Of a DNA stretch of 14,612 bases, positions 1-7,410 are shown piece after piece. The notes under the pieces were generated by a model. That model worked only from the letters and a program-made list of their open reading frames with translations, was not told the origin of the DNA and searched no databases. The position numbers and the translations under genes are program-made. Position 1 is the first letter of the stretch; every line of letters starts with the position of its first letter. The stretch lies in assembly GCA_008363265.1 (NCBI GenBank), contig RHKR01000100.1, positions 2,749 through 17,360 of the forward strand, in the 5' to 3' direction. Origin of the DNA: Chlorobiota bacterium (lineage in GTDB: Bacteria; Bacteroidota; Ignavibacteria; Ignavibacteriales; Ignavibacteriaceae).

Positions 1-344
1 GAAGAAAGTACTACATCCTTCCCGGCAATCTGAATGTTTTTATTGTTACTCCGACAGCGCTGACCCTCGATCAGTTCGCGAAGGAACGGATAGCAAAATA
101 CACGGGCGTTAACCCCCGAATTTTCACCAAGTTCAAAAGCGGCGCCAGATCAACCGTGATCGTCGTCCGCGACATCTCCGGAAGAACGGTCGTAACAATC
201 CCTGTAACAGATCAGTTCTACGACAACCGGATCATTTGGGATGGCCGCGATGCCAACCAGAAGCGTGTCCCGATGGGCGTTTACACCTCTACCGTTTATA
301 TCGACGGCAGGCCAGGCGCGAAGCAGATATTTCTGCGCAAATAG
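1..344 (+). CDS. C-terminal end of a secreted FlgD-like / T9SS sorting-type protein (5' partial)
   Basis: The open frame enters from the left edge (first full codon at base 3) and stops with TAG at 342-344, so only the last 113 residues are visible. After a stretch containing FKSGARSTVIVVRD comes DISGRTV, then NRIIWDGRDANQKRVPMGVY and a lysine-rich end, KQIFLRK. The pattern 'D..G..v......W.G.d..g..v..G.Y' followed by a short 'K.i.l.K' tail is the FlgD Ig-like / type-A C-terminal signal carried by cargo of the type IX secretion system and by related surface proteins in Bacteroidota and Ignavibacteria. I infer an exported or surface-anchored protein. Its function cannot be read from this fragment because the N-terminal domains lie outside the window. 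A terminator-like hairpin follows 20 bases after the stop. Confidence 0.75.
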   Translation, partial: RKYYILPGNLNVFIVTPTALTLDQFAKERIAKYTGVNPRIFTKFKSGARSTVIVVRDISGRTVVTIPVTDQFYDNRIIWDGRDANQKRVPMGVYTSTVYIDGRPGAKQIFLRK

Positions 345-363
345 TATTTCACTTTCCAAACGG

Positions 364-392
364 GCAAAAGGTTGCATCAGGCAGCCTTTTGC
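364..392 (+). terminator. Hairpin after the T9SS-type gene, probable terminator
   Basis: GCAAAAGGTTGC (364-375) pairs with GCAGCCTTTTGC (381-392) over 12 positions, one of them a G-U wobble, closing a five-base ATCAG loop. It starts 20 bases after the stop codon and about 100 bases before the next gene. There is no clean T-run right after the stem, only TTTT inside the 3' arm, so it may be a weak intrinsic terminator or an mRNA 3'-end stabiliser. Confidence 0.5.
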
Positions 393-465
393 TCCGCTCT
401 CAGTGCTTTTCAACACACATCCAAATCACTGATTGCTCTTAACCTGAATATTCATTAGATTATTC

Positions 466-486
466 CCGGAAAAATTTTTTCTCCGG
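466..486 (+). promoter_or_regulatory. Short dyad over the ribosome-binding region of the WD40-caspase gene
   Basis: CCGGA at 466-470 is mirrored by TCCGG at 482-486. A run of A then T between them can extend the stem (A472-474 with T478-480, one A-C mismatch at 471/481). The right arm includes the GG of the only Shine-Dalgarno-like stretch (GGA, 485-487), eight bases before the ATG at 496. The fold could mask ribosome access or be a DNA operator; both readings are inference. Confidence 0.3.
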
Positions 487-495
487 AAAATGATA

Positions 496-3400
496 ATGAA
501 AAAGATACTCCCCCTCCTGTTCCTTCTCGCCTTTCAGGCGATGCCTCAGATTAAACCTGAACTGATCCTACCCGTCAGTCATAAAGACAAGATTGAGACG
601 GTTTGCTTTAGCCCCGACGGTAATTATATTCTTACTGCAAGCTGGGACAATACCGCCAAGCTTTGGGATGCCAATACCGGCATTTTACTAAGAAACATCA
701 CGGCCCACACCAAGCAGGTGGAGGATGCCTCGTTCTCACCTGATGGTTCGATGTATCTGACCCGGGGATGGGACCACCGTGTGCTTGTCTGGGAAACGTC
801 AACCGGAAGAAAACTGAGTGAAGTGTCGCTCGGCGATATGGCCACCACTTCCTCAGTCTGGAGCCCCGATTGTTCAAGGATACTTATAGCCACTATGAGT
901 GGCACCGCGTTCGTGATGGACCCACTTACCGGTGTATTCACTGACACGCTCGCGGGACACTCGGGAACAGTCGAGAGAGCAAGGTACAGCCCCGACGGCA
1001 AGTATATTATAACAGTTGGCTGGGATCAGACCGCCGGGCTCTGGAACACCTCGGATTTCAGACAGTTCATCCGGATGCAGACAGGCTTCAACTGGGCGAT
1101 CGACGCGGGATTCAGTCCCGATTCCAAATATTTCTACACCTCCGGCTACAGCGGAACGATCCAGCTCTGGGAAACATCAACAACCAAGATGATCACGAGT
1201 TTCATGGGTAATGCAGATGACCGCAACATTGCAGCGTTCTCTCCCGATTCCAGGCTGATCGCAACCCCCACTGCAGGCGACTCTGTTGTCATCCGCAACA
1301 CTTCCACAGGAACGATTGAGCAGATACTCTACCTCTGGAGGGAAGAACCATCCAGAATTTCGAATATTATTTTCACCGAAGACGGCTCACAGGTTTTGGT
1401 TACGTTCTTTCAATCGGCGCCGGTGATCTATAATGTTGAGGCCGGAGATGTGCAGACGATATTCGTCGAGCCTCAGTCTCTTGTTGGTGCGGCCGACATC
1501 TCACCTGACGGATCCCGGTTGCTTTTCGGCGACTACAACGGGAAAGTGATAATAACTGATTTTTCGGGTGGAATTCTAATGGAATTAAAGGGAAAAACAG
1601 CCGCCATAACTTCAGTACAGTTCAGTCCCGATGGCTCGAATGTTGCCGTAATGGATGAGCATCTTACCGCGGGGGTATGGGACGCAGTAACCGGTAAAAG
1701 TCTGGCCAGACTGACCGGGCCCTATCTGAGTTACTGGTTTGCAGCCTACCATCCCGCCGGAAATCTTATCGCTCTCCCCGGATACGATGATTCAGGGGAC
1801 TACAATACAGGCATTCATCTCTGGAACTGGGAAGAAAACAGACTGGAGAGATTCATCCCGACATCCTCCGACATGCTCTTCTTTGCTTCATTCAGCCCTG
1901 ACGGAAAGATGATCGGGCTCTTCGGAGGCGATACTACCATCGCTGTTTATGAGACCGGAACGGGACGGCTCTTAAAGAGGATCAAACCCTCAACCCAGGA
2001 TATCAATGTTGTCAGGTTCAGTCCCGACTCAAAATTCCTTGTCTCAGCCAACCGTGACAGCACTGCTTCGATCTACGATCTTTCCACAGGCAAAGAGATC
2101 AAAAAGTTCTTCGGCCACACTTCATTCGTGATGGACGCGGCTTTCAGTCCCGACGGGAAGAAACTGGTGACGGGGTCGATCGACGCGACGGTTAAACTCT
2201 GGGATATCGCCTCAGGCAAAATGACAAGGGACTTTTACGGTGGTGACCGGACATTTGAACGGGTCTTCTTCACGCCGGACGGAAAGCAGATAACCGCCTT
2301 CAACGATGAAAAACAGGTTTTCTTCTGGGATGCTGCGACGGGCGAACCCGTAAACGAAATGATGCTGACAAACAACGGCAGGGATATCTCATTTACCCGG
2401 GACATGATCGTAACTGAAAAGAACAGTGTGCTTTCATTTTATGACATAAACGACCGGTCTCTTCTTATATCGATCGTCGGGATCGACTCAACCGACTGGT
2501 GCGTTATCCACCCGTCCGGCCTGTTCGATGCCACTCCGGGAGCAATGGAGAAGATGTACTACATTCAGGGGCTCGACCGGATCGAGTTCGGTCAGTTGAA
2601 AGAGAAATACTGGGAACCCGGCCTGTTTGAGAAGGTGATGAACGGCGAGCAGCTCCGTTCCGTCTCCTCGATCGACAAGGAAATGAAACTCTGGCCTGAA
2701 GTTACTGATCTCACTTTCAGGGAGAGCTATGAAAAACTTACCGTTTCCCTCAAGAACCAGGGTGGAGGTATCGGCAAGGTGCAGGTGTTCCTGAACGGCA
2801 AGGAAATGATATCCGATGCCCGCGGCACCACGATAAAACCTGATCAGGGAAACGGCAATTTCGATATCAATCTGAAAGATCATCCATGGCTGGTAAATGG
2901 TGAGAACAGAATAGTCGTGGTAACCTGGAACGGCGACGGCACCCTCTCGAGTCCGGGAGATGAAGCCGATTTTCTTTATGAAAAAAGTGTTCAGACCCCA
3001 TCCGCGTACATAGTTTCGATAGGAGTTGCCGACTATCAGGGCGATAAACTCGATCTGAAATACGCCGCGAAAGACGCAACCGATTTCATGAAGGCGGTCT
3101 CGCTTGGCGCAGGGCATCTGTTCGGGAAAGACCGCACGGAAGAATACCTTATTACGACAGATGTTTCTTCAAAACTTAAACCCACCCGGGACAACATCCT
3201 GAAAACCTTCAGCGATATCGCATCAAAGGCTAACGCGGAAGATGTGCTGGTGGTTTATCTTGCCGGGCACGGGATGAACCTTGGCGGTGAGGAGAGCGAT
3301 CTCTACTACCTCACGCAGGAGGCTTTCTCCCCCAATCCTGAAGTTTACAAAGACGCTTCGGTGAGAAACTCAACCACGATCAGCGGAAACGAACTCGTTG

Positions 3401-4164
3401 AAGTGCTGAAAAAGATCGCAGCCTTGAAGCAGGTGCTGATCATAGATGCTTGCGCTTCGGGCAAACTGGTTGATAATCTGGCTGAAAAACGTGACATCTC
3501 CGGATCAATAATCCGTTCCCTCGAGAGGATGAAAGACCGGACCGGTCTCCACATCATCACGGGAAGTGCAGCGGACGCTGTAAGTTACGAGGCAAGCAAA
3601 TACGGACAGGGGTTATTGACCTACAGTCTTCTCGCAGGAATGCGGGGTCTCGCTCTTAAGGATAACCGTTCAGTGGATATTGTTCTGCTTATGCAGCACG
3701 CACGGGAAATGGTACCTAAACTGGCTGAGGGGATTGGTGGTATTCAGGAACCGAGAATTTTTTCACCGAAAGGTTCGGAGAGTTTTGATATCGGGGTGCT
3801 GGATGAGAAAGACAAGGCCTTGATCCCTCTCGCGCAGGAGAAGCCGGTGTTCATAAATTCAGTCTTCCTCAATGCGGATGACCTGGTAGACGACCTCTCC
3901 CTCGCGGAGAAGATCGACGACGGACTGGAGGCACTGTCCGTTGCCGGGGTTAATTCCAAACTTATTTTTTGGGATGTAAAAAGTTATCCCGGGGCCCTGA
4001 AGCTGAGTGGTACCTATACCGTGAAAGGGAACAAAGTCGAACTGAACTGGAAAATAATCAGGGACAAAACAACAGTCAAGTCTTTCAACCGCAGCGGAGA
4101 ACTGACCAAACTGGAAACGCTGGTTACCGCCGTAATTGAAGACGTTAAGGGTTTTGTTAGATGA
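496..4164 (+). CDS. Exported WD40-repeat protein with C-terminal caspase (peptidase C14) domain
   Basis: A 1222-residue protein, probably a regulated cysteine protease outside the cytoplasm. I prefer ATG 496 over ATG 490 because GGA at 485-487 is then well spaced; 490 adds only two residues. Residues 1-17 (MKKILPLLFLLAFQAMP) look like a Sec signal peptide with no lipobox. About 14 WD40-type repeats follow to about residue 635, each with an 'FSPDG' turn and ending near 'LWD/VWE'. At W668 begins the 'W...HPSGLFDATPG' module usual in WD40-caspases, then an Ig-like stretch (about 730-830). The caspase domain runs from about 836 (SAYIVSIGVADY) to about 1085, with His925 in LAGHG and Cys986 in IIDACASG. 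The last 130 residues are a domain I do not recognise. The gene converges on the small membrane protein, six bases from its stop. Protease activity is predicted from the dyad; substrate and partner are unknown. Confidence 0.9.
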   Translation: MKKILPLLFLLAFQAMPQIKPELILPVSHKDKIETVCFSPDGNYILTASWDNTAKLWDANTGILLRNITAHTKQVEDASFSPDGSMYLTRGWDHRVLVWETSTGRKLSEVSLGDMATTSSVWSPDCSRILIATMSGTAFVMDPLTGVFTDTLAGHSGTVERARYSPDGKYIITVGWDQTAGLWNTSDFRQFIRMQTGFNWAIDAGFSPDSKYFYTSGYSGTIQLWETSTTKMITSFMGNADDRNIAAFSPDSRLIATPTAGDSVVIRNTSTGTIEQILYLWREEPSRISNIIFTEDGSQVLVTFFQSAPVIYNVEAGDVQTIFVEPQSLVGAADISPDGSRLLFGDYNGKVIITDFSGGILMELKGKTAAITSVQFSPDGSNVAVMDEHLTAGVWDAVTGKSLARLTGPYLSYWFAAYHPAGNLIALPGYDDSGDYNTGIHLWNWEENRLERFIPTSSDMLFFASFSPDGKMIGLFGGDTTIAVYETGTGRLLKRIKPSTQDINVVRFSPDSKFLVSANRDSTASIYDLSTGKEIKKFFGHTSFVMDAAFSPDGKKLVTGSIDATVKLWDIASGKMTRDFYGGDRTFERVFFTPDGKQITAFNDEKQVFFWDAATGEPVNEMMLTNNGRDISFTRDMIVTEKNSVLSFYDINDRSLLISIVGIDSTDWCVIHPSGLFDATPGAMEKMYYIQGLDRIEFGQLKEKYWEPGLFEKVMNGEQLRSVSSIDKEMKLWPEVTDLTFRESYEKLTVSLKNQGGGIGKVQVFLNGKEMISDARGTTIKPDQGNGNFDINLKDHPWLVNGENRIVVVTWNGDGTLSSPGDEADFLYEKSVQTPSAYIVSIGVADYQGDKLDLKYAAKDATDFMKAVSLGAGHLFGKDRTEEYLITTDVSSKLKPTRDNILKTFSDIASKANAEDVLVVYLAGHGMNLGGEESDLYYLTQEAFSPNPEVYKDASVRNSTTISGNELVEVLKKIAALKQVLIIDACASGKLVDNLAEKRDISGSIIRSLERMKDRTGLHIITGSAADAVSYEASKYGQGLLTYSLLAGMRGLALKDNRSVDIVLLMQHAREMVPKLAEGIGGIQEPRIFSPKGSESFDIGVLDEKDKALIPLAQEKPVFINSVFLNADDLVDDLSLAEKIDDGLEALSVAGVNSKLIFWDVKSYPGALKLSGTYTVKGNKVELNWKIIRDKTTVKSFNRSGELTKLETLVTAVIEDVKGFVR

Positions 4165-4170
4165 TCCCTG

Positions 4171-4506
4171 CTACCTGAAATCAGCCATCGAGAACCGGGC
4201 GGGTCCCGGAACGGAGACTGAGCGTGCGACTCTGGAATTACGCTCAACCTTGGAGAATTTCTCAGCGAGAATATCCTCTTTCGAGTAGAGCAATACTCCG
4301 TCTTCAATGTAGTCTTTGAACAGATCGTTGGCTACAGGCACAGGTTCCTCGAGTTGAACCGCTTTAACGCGCTTCTTCTCACGGACAGGAATCAGCGTAT
4401 ACTGATCCTTGCGCAGTTTTCTCCTGGAAGCAAGAGTTGAGTAGATGATAAAAAGGATGTTTAAGAAGCCGATCACGACGGCAAGCGCGACAATTGAAGT
4501 AAACAT
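4171..4506 (-). CDS. Small single-helix membrane protein, function unknown
   Basis: A 111-residue protein of no family I recognise. Residues 4-24 (SIVALAVVIGFLNILFIIYS) form one strong hydrophobic helix, directly followed by RRKLRK. By the positive-inside rule this suggests an N-out anchor with about 85 residues in the cytoplasm. The soluble part is highly charged, with a lysine/arginine patch (REKKRVK), an acidic segment around DLFKDYIEDG and a proline-containing tail. No enzyme motif is visible. The ATG at 4506 is preceded by CGGGAAG about 11 bases upstream, a weak ribosome-binding site. The gene is 180 bases downstream of the large terminase on the same strand, so it could share that transcript or use its own promoter behind the CRP-like dyad at 4618-4633. 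It converges on the WD40-caspase gene. Confidence 0.65.
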   Translation of the reverse strand: MFTSIVALAVVIGFLNILFIIYSTLASRRKLRKDQYTLIPVREKKRVKAVQLEEPVPVANDLFKDYIEDGVLLYSKEDILAEKFSKVERNSRVARSVSVPGPARFSMADFR

Positions 4507-4686
4507 GGATTAAATTCTTCCCGGTTCTAAAAGTGGTATTAAGGTTGAACAAAAATAATAAAATCCCGGAATTATTTCCTCAGCCAAAACAATTTTTTTA
4601 ATCCGTTTTTTCCTTCGTGTGAGAATGATCACAATCAGCCTCTTTGACCGGCGGGAGGTGAGACCGGAAGCGGCGGCAAGTAACTC
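4507..4686 (-). other. Intergenic region upstream of the small membrane protein gene
   Basis: 180 bases without a credible gene between the large terminase stop and the membrane protein start. The half nearer the membrane protein is AT-rich. On the minus strand it holds TATTTTTG (4557-4550), which fits the Bacteroidetes -7 element TAnnTTTG, but the nearest upstream TTTG is about 27 bases away instead of about 20, so it is only a weak promoter candidate. The other half holds the CRP-type dyad. No convincing terminator was found for the terminase gene. Confidence 0.4.
4618..4633. promoter_or_regulatory. Perfect CRP/FNR-family-type operator dyad
   Basis: TGTGA-GAATGA-TCACA is an exact match to the symmetric core of the classical CRP site (TGTGA-N6-TCACA). 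It lies in non-coding DNA, with its near edge 112 bases upstream of the start codon of the small membrane protein and 54 bases past the large terminase stop. Such a match is expected about 0.014 times in 14.6 kb of random DNA. Whether a Crp/Fnr-family regulator in this organism uses the E. coli-like half-site is unknown. Confidence 0.45.
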
Positions 4687-6156
4687 TTAAAGATCAAATT
4701 CCCGGTCACCCCCTGCTCCATTTCTCGCGAAAGTTTCATTATTTTTTGCGGCTTCCGGTTTAAACAGAGCCATGATCCCGTAGCGTTGTTCATCCAGTGC
4801 GTGGTCTGCAACGGAAGGATCATTTCCCTTCCCCGCGATATCCTCGGGCTCTTTCGAGTCAAAGGTTGCCGACATCATTTCATCAAGTAAAGGTACGTTA
4901 AGACCCTCGAAAATAAAATAAGAAGCAGGTTTCTCCTCCGTGGGGAAGAGGCTCTTCCAGCTCCACCAGCCTGTTTTTCTCCCTGTGTATGCCGGTGAGA
5001 GGAAAATTCCCTTCGATGCGAAAACATCGGCAAAGGTGGCCTCATGCGAGACAACCGAGTATTTTTCCTTTTTGGCAAATGCGTCTCTCCCCGAAACGAT
5101 CACAGATGGCACACGGCCACGCAGCAACCCCGTGATAACCGGATCGGTGGTAAGAATTTCATTGATCGCATCCGCGTGCTGACGTGGTGTCCGTTGCTTT
5201 TCATAATATGTAAAAACCCGGTAGTACCGTCCCTCATGGTCTCTCGCCGTAACCCCAAACGAACACGGCGAGCTGAATCCCGGATCGAGGCTGCCCACCA
5301 GCGTCCACGATTCGGGCACTTCAAACGGCTCGATCACCTGAAGCTTCCGGTCAAAGTTCCGGAAGAACATACCGCCAAAGACCTCCCAATCACCATAAAG
5401 GTAGGCGGTTCTGAGTTCATCCGGAAGTGACCGGAGGTTCGCGGCGTACGTGCTGTGCTTCAGGCAGTAGTCACGCCTCTCTGTCTCACTCCAGTGGTGG
5501 TAGTAATCATGGATCGATATTCCGTCCCGTGTCAGACTTCGAATCGACCAGAAGACATTGTCCCACAGGTACGACTGAAGAAAGACGTATTGCCCGGGGT
5601 CTTCGTTCGGAAGGAAATTGCGATCGATGAAAAGCCTTTTCAACCACGAGTGGGAGATGCCCCCGGGGTTCATCGTCAGAACCATTTTCGGCGTGAATCC
5701 CTGTTTCATCGTTCTGTTGGATGTTTTCAGGAACTGCAACTGATGCGGAGTGCAGTGGGTTGCCTCATCAATGAAGATCAGATCGAACTCGAATCCCTGA
5801 AACGAGTGGATATCGCTCTCACTGTCGGCATACCCGAACTGTATCAGGGGATCACCGTTCGGTGAATAGAGTATCTTTTCGCTCTTGTTGTAGTTGTTCA
5901 TCAGTCCCGGATGTTTTTCATACAGAGGCAGGATGTGGTTCTTCAGCAGCTCTTTGGAGTAGCGTCTGAAGATCAGTGATCTCATCCTGTATGCCGGGTC
6001 CAGCCCGAGTAGAAGGGCGATCTCCCTGATGGCGTGGCTCTTAGCTCCACCCCTGGCCCCGCCGTAACCGATCCATGAGTACGCGCTCCCGGCGATCAGT
6101 TCCTTCAGCTGAAGCTGCTTTGGGAGGAGTGAAATGGTTTCTTTGATATGTTTCAC
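4687..6156 (-). CDS. terL: Phage terminase large subunit (packaging ATPase-nuclease)
   Basis: A 489-residue DNA-packaging motor of the terminase_3/6 type, full length and with both domains readable. ATPase domain: Walker A GGARGGAKS (32-40), Walker B LIFIDEA with D130 and E131, coupling motif TMNPGG (161-166). The linker region has LYGDWEVFGG (253-262). Nuclease domain: candidate metal-binding aspartates D291 (GSLDPGF), D358 (VSGRDA) and D451 (VADHALDEQRYG), in the spacing expected for the RNase H-like fold. The start is GTG: the upstream gene's TGA overlaps it as GTGA (6156-6153), so translation is probably coupled, and an in-frame stop lies only five codons upstream. No portal, capsid or tail gene is present here, so it may be a prophage remnant, part of a larger element cut up by rearrangement, or a domesticated gene. 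Nothing in the frame suggests decay. Confidence 0.93.
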   Translation of the reverse strand: MKHIKETISLLPKQLQLKELIAGSAYSWIGYGGARGGAKSHAIREIALLLGLDPAYRMRSLIFRRYSKELLKNHILPLYEKHPGLMNNYNKSEKILYSPNGDPLIQFGYADSESDIHSFQGFEFDLIFIDEATHCTPHQLQFLKTSNRTMKQGFTPKMVLTMNPGGISHSWLKRLFIDRNFLPNEDPGQYVFLQSYLWDNVFWSIRSLTRDGISIHDYYHHWSETERRDYCLKHSTYAANLRSLPDELRTAYLYGDWEVFGGMFFRNFDRKLQVIEPFEVPESWTLVGSLDPGFSSPCSFGVTARDHEGRYYRVFTYYEKQRTPRQHADAINEILTTDPVITGLLRGRVPSVIVSGRDAFAKKEKYSVVSHEATFADVFASKGIFLSPAYTGRKTGWWSWKSLFPTEEKPASYFIFEGLNVPLLDEMMSATFDSKEPEDIAGKGNDPSVADHALDEQRYGIMALFKPEAAKNNETFARNGAGGDREFDL

Positions 6157-6401
6157 TTCGCACCCCGGTCAGTGGGTTTTTCAACAGGTGCAGTGAGATC
6201 GACCACCTCGATCCTGACGACACTCTCCCCTTTATCCGACTTGTCGCCGCCTGAAGGATACACCTTGTCGATCAGTATCCTGGCGGCAGCAATTCTGTGA
6301 TTGATATTCTTCCCTTCAACCGCTCCTTCCCTTACACTTACAAGGAAATCTATAGAGCGTATTGCCTCGTCGCGCAAAAGTTCTTTCCCTTTTTCCTTCA
6401 T
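6153..6401 (-). CDS. Small phage-type protein, probable terminase small-subunit partner
   Basis: An 82-residue hydrophilic protein. The frame is open back to 6473, but I chose the ATG at 6401 because AAGGGTGA sits at a good distance upstream; the extra N-terminal residues read like non-coding DNA. The core RIAAARILIDKVYP (about residues 38-51) resembles the 'R..AA..iLdr..g' helix of small phage proteins encoded just before large terminases. The C-terminal third is charged and probably flexible, with one strand, SVVRIEVVDL. It lacks a clear helix-turn-helix and is shorter than most small terminases (usually 120-200 residues). The assignment therefore rests mainly on position: it overlaps the terL start by four bases (GTGA). 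It could instead be an unrelated accessory protein. Confidence 0.55.
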   Translation of the reverse strand: MKEKGKELLRDEAIRSIDFLVSVREGAVEGKNINHRIAAARILIDKVYPSGGDKSDKGESVVRIEVVDLTAPVEKPTDRGAK

Positions 6402-6546
6402 AATTTCACCCTTTTTCACCAAAAACAGCGACGAAAATATAAAAACCCACCTTCCACTGCAAGTTTGCAACATTTCACGTTTGTCAAATTACCAAATTGT
6501 TAATTCTTAAATTTTTAATAAATTAAATGTGATATTCGAGGTTTTT
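6402..6546. promoter_or_regulatory. Divergent intergenic region between the terminase pair and the sensor kinase
   Basis: 145 bases, strongly AT-rich toward the kinase side (6480-6530), and by position it must hold the start signals for transcription in both directions. CAAATT occurs twice in tandem (CAAATTACCAAATT). On the minus strand a TTGACA is present, but no good -10 box lies at the right distance. GAGG at 6538-6541 is the ribosome-binding site for the kinase ATG at 6547. No operator-like dyad stands out. Confidence 0.35.
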
Positions 6547-7410
6547 ATGTCCAATAACCAAAACAGTACTGTAGCTCTCGAAAGCGCCGGTGCCTTTCTC
6601 TGGGTGGTCGATCTGGATGATCTTGAGATGACCTATTCAACCAATTTCGACAACCTGTTCGGATACAGATCTGAATCCATCCTGAAAAAAGGCGGAATAG
6701 GGGTGCTTATGGTGCCTGAGGATATTGACCTGATGATGGAGAAACTGGAGCAGTGCCGCGCAGGCGAGTCTTCAAGACTGTTGATCGATTTCAGGTTAAG
6801 GAGAAGCGATGGCGGGATCTGCTGGTGCAGGTCGGTTGGATCGGTTCGGGAACCACACGAGGGTAAAAGGGAGCTGGCCGGTATCACCTACGATATCTCG
6901 ATGGAAAAGCAGAAGGAGCTGGAAATCGGGGAGATGCGTGACAGATTCGAACTGATCGCCCAAAACACCTCCGACGGCATTCTTGTGATCAAGGGAAAAA
7001 CCATCGAATTCGCCTCGAAATCGTATCTTGGACAATTGGGATATCCCGAAGAGGAAGAGATCGGCCGCACGTCAGAGGCTGTTGCTAATCTTATTCACCC
7101 CGAAGACCGCCACGTGATCGGAGAGATATTCGAAGCGATAGGACGCAAAGAAAAAACCTTGATCTATCTCTACCGCGCCCAAAGGAAGGACGGTTCCTAC
7201 ATTTGGCGGGAGGACCTCGCGAACTTTTTCTATGATGAGAACGGCGATTACTACCAATCGATCGTAGTGGCCCGTGACGTAACTTTCCGGGTTGAGACCA
7301 CAAAAAAACTCGAGGAAGCCAAGGAAAAAGCAGAAGAGGTGGCCCGTCACTTCATGACGACGAACAGAAAAAATGGGCATCGAATATCTACAAGGCCGGC
7401 TCAAGACTGA
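6547..7410 (+). pseudogene. PAS-PAS sensor histidine kinase, 5' part of a disrupted gene
   Basis: The sensory half of a two-component histidine kinase. The start is the ATG at 6547, with GAGG five bases upstream; a GTG at 6529 adds six unlikely residues. There is no signal peptide or membrane helix, so the kinase would be cytoplasmic. Residues about 13-118 form a first PAS/PAC unit (GAFLWVVDLDD to GITYDIS) and about 130-250 a second (IAQNTSDGILVIKGKTIEFA to VARDVTF). A short coiled linker, KKLEEAKEKAEEVAR, follows up to residue 267 (base 7347). Then the reading collapses into about 20 meaningless residues and a TGA at 7408-7410. The expected H-box helix (FLANMSHEIRTPL-like) is absent in all frames. 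The TGA overlaps the next ATG as TGATG, so the 3' part could in principle be re-initiated. Ligand unknown. Confidence 0.8.

Noticed and set aside
596..2330. Recurring TTCAGTCCCGA-type sequences as DNA repeats
   Set aside because: They encode the FSPDG turn of successive WD40 repeats; spacing follows the protein repeat and the rest of each unit diverges.
2488..3117. 209-residue minus-strand open frame
   Set aside because: Antisense inside the WD40-caspase gene, no domain and no ribosome-binding site.
4195..4209. CCGGG/CCCGG hairpin just past the WD40-caspase stop as its terminator
   Set aside because: Only five base pairs, no T-run, and it lies within the coding part of the convergent membrane protein gene.
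4687..6401. Terminase pair as part of an anti-phage system with the WD40-caspase
   Set aside because: Opposite strands, a separate gene between them, and an exported caspase make a joint cytoplasmic defence role unsupported by the sequence alone.
6402..6473. N-terminal extension of the small terminase-like protein
   Set aside because: The extra 24 residues are AT-rich and hydrophobic without resembling the family, while the ATG at 6401 has a good ribosome-binding site.
6480..6528. TTGACA on the minus strand as a sigma-70 -35 box for the terminase pair
   Set aside because: No -10-like hexamer at 16-18 bases; AT-rich sequence makes single boxes common.
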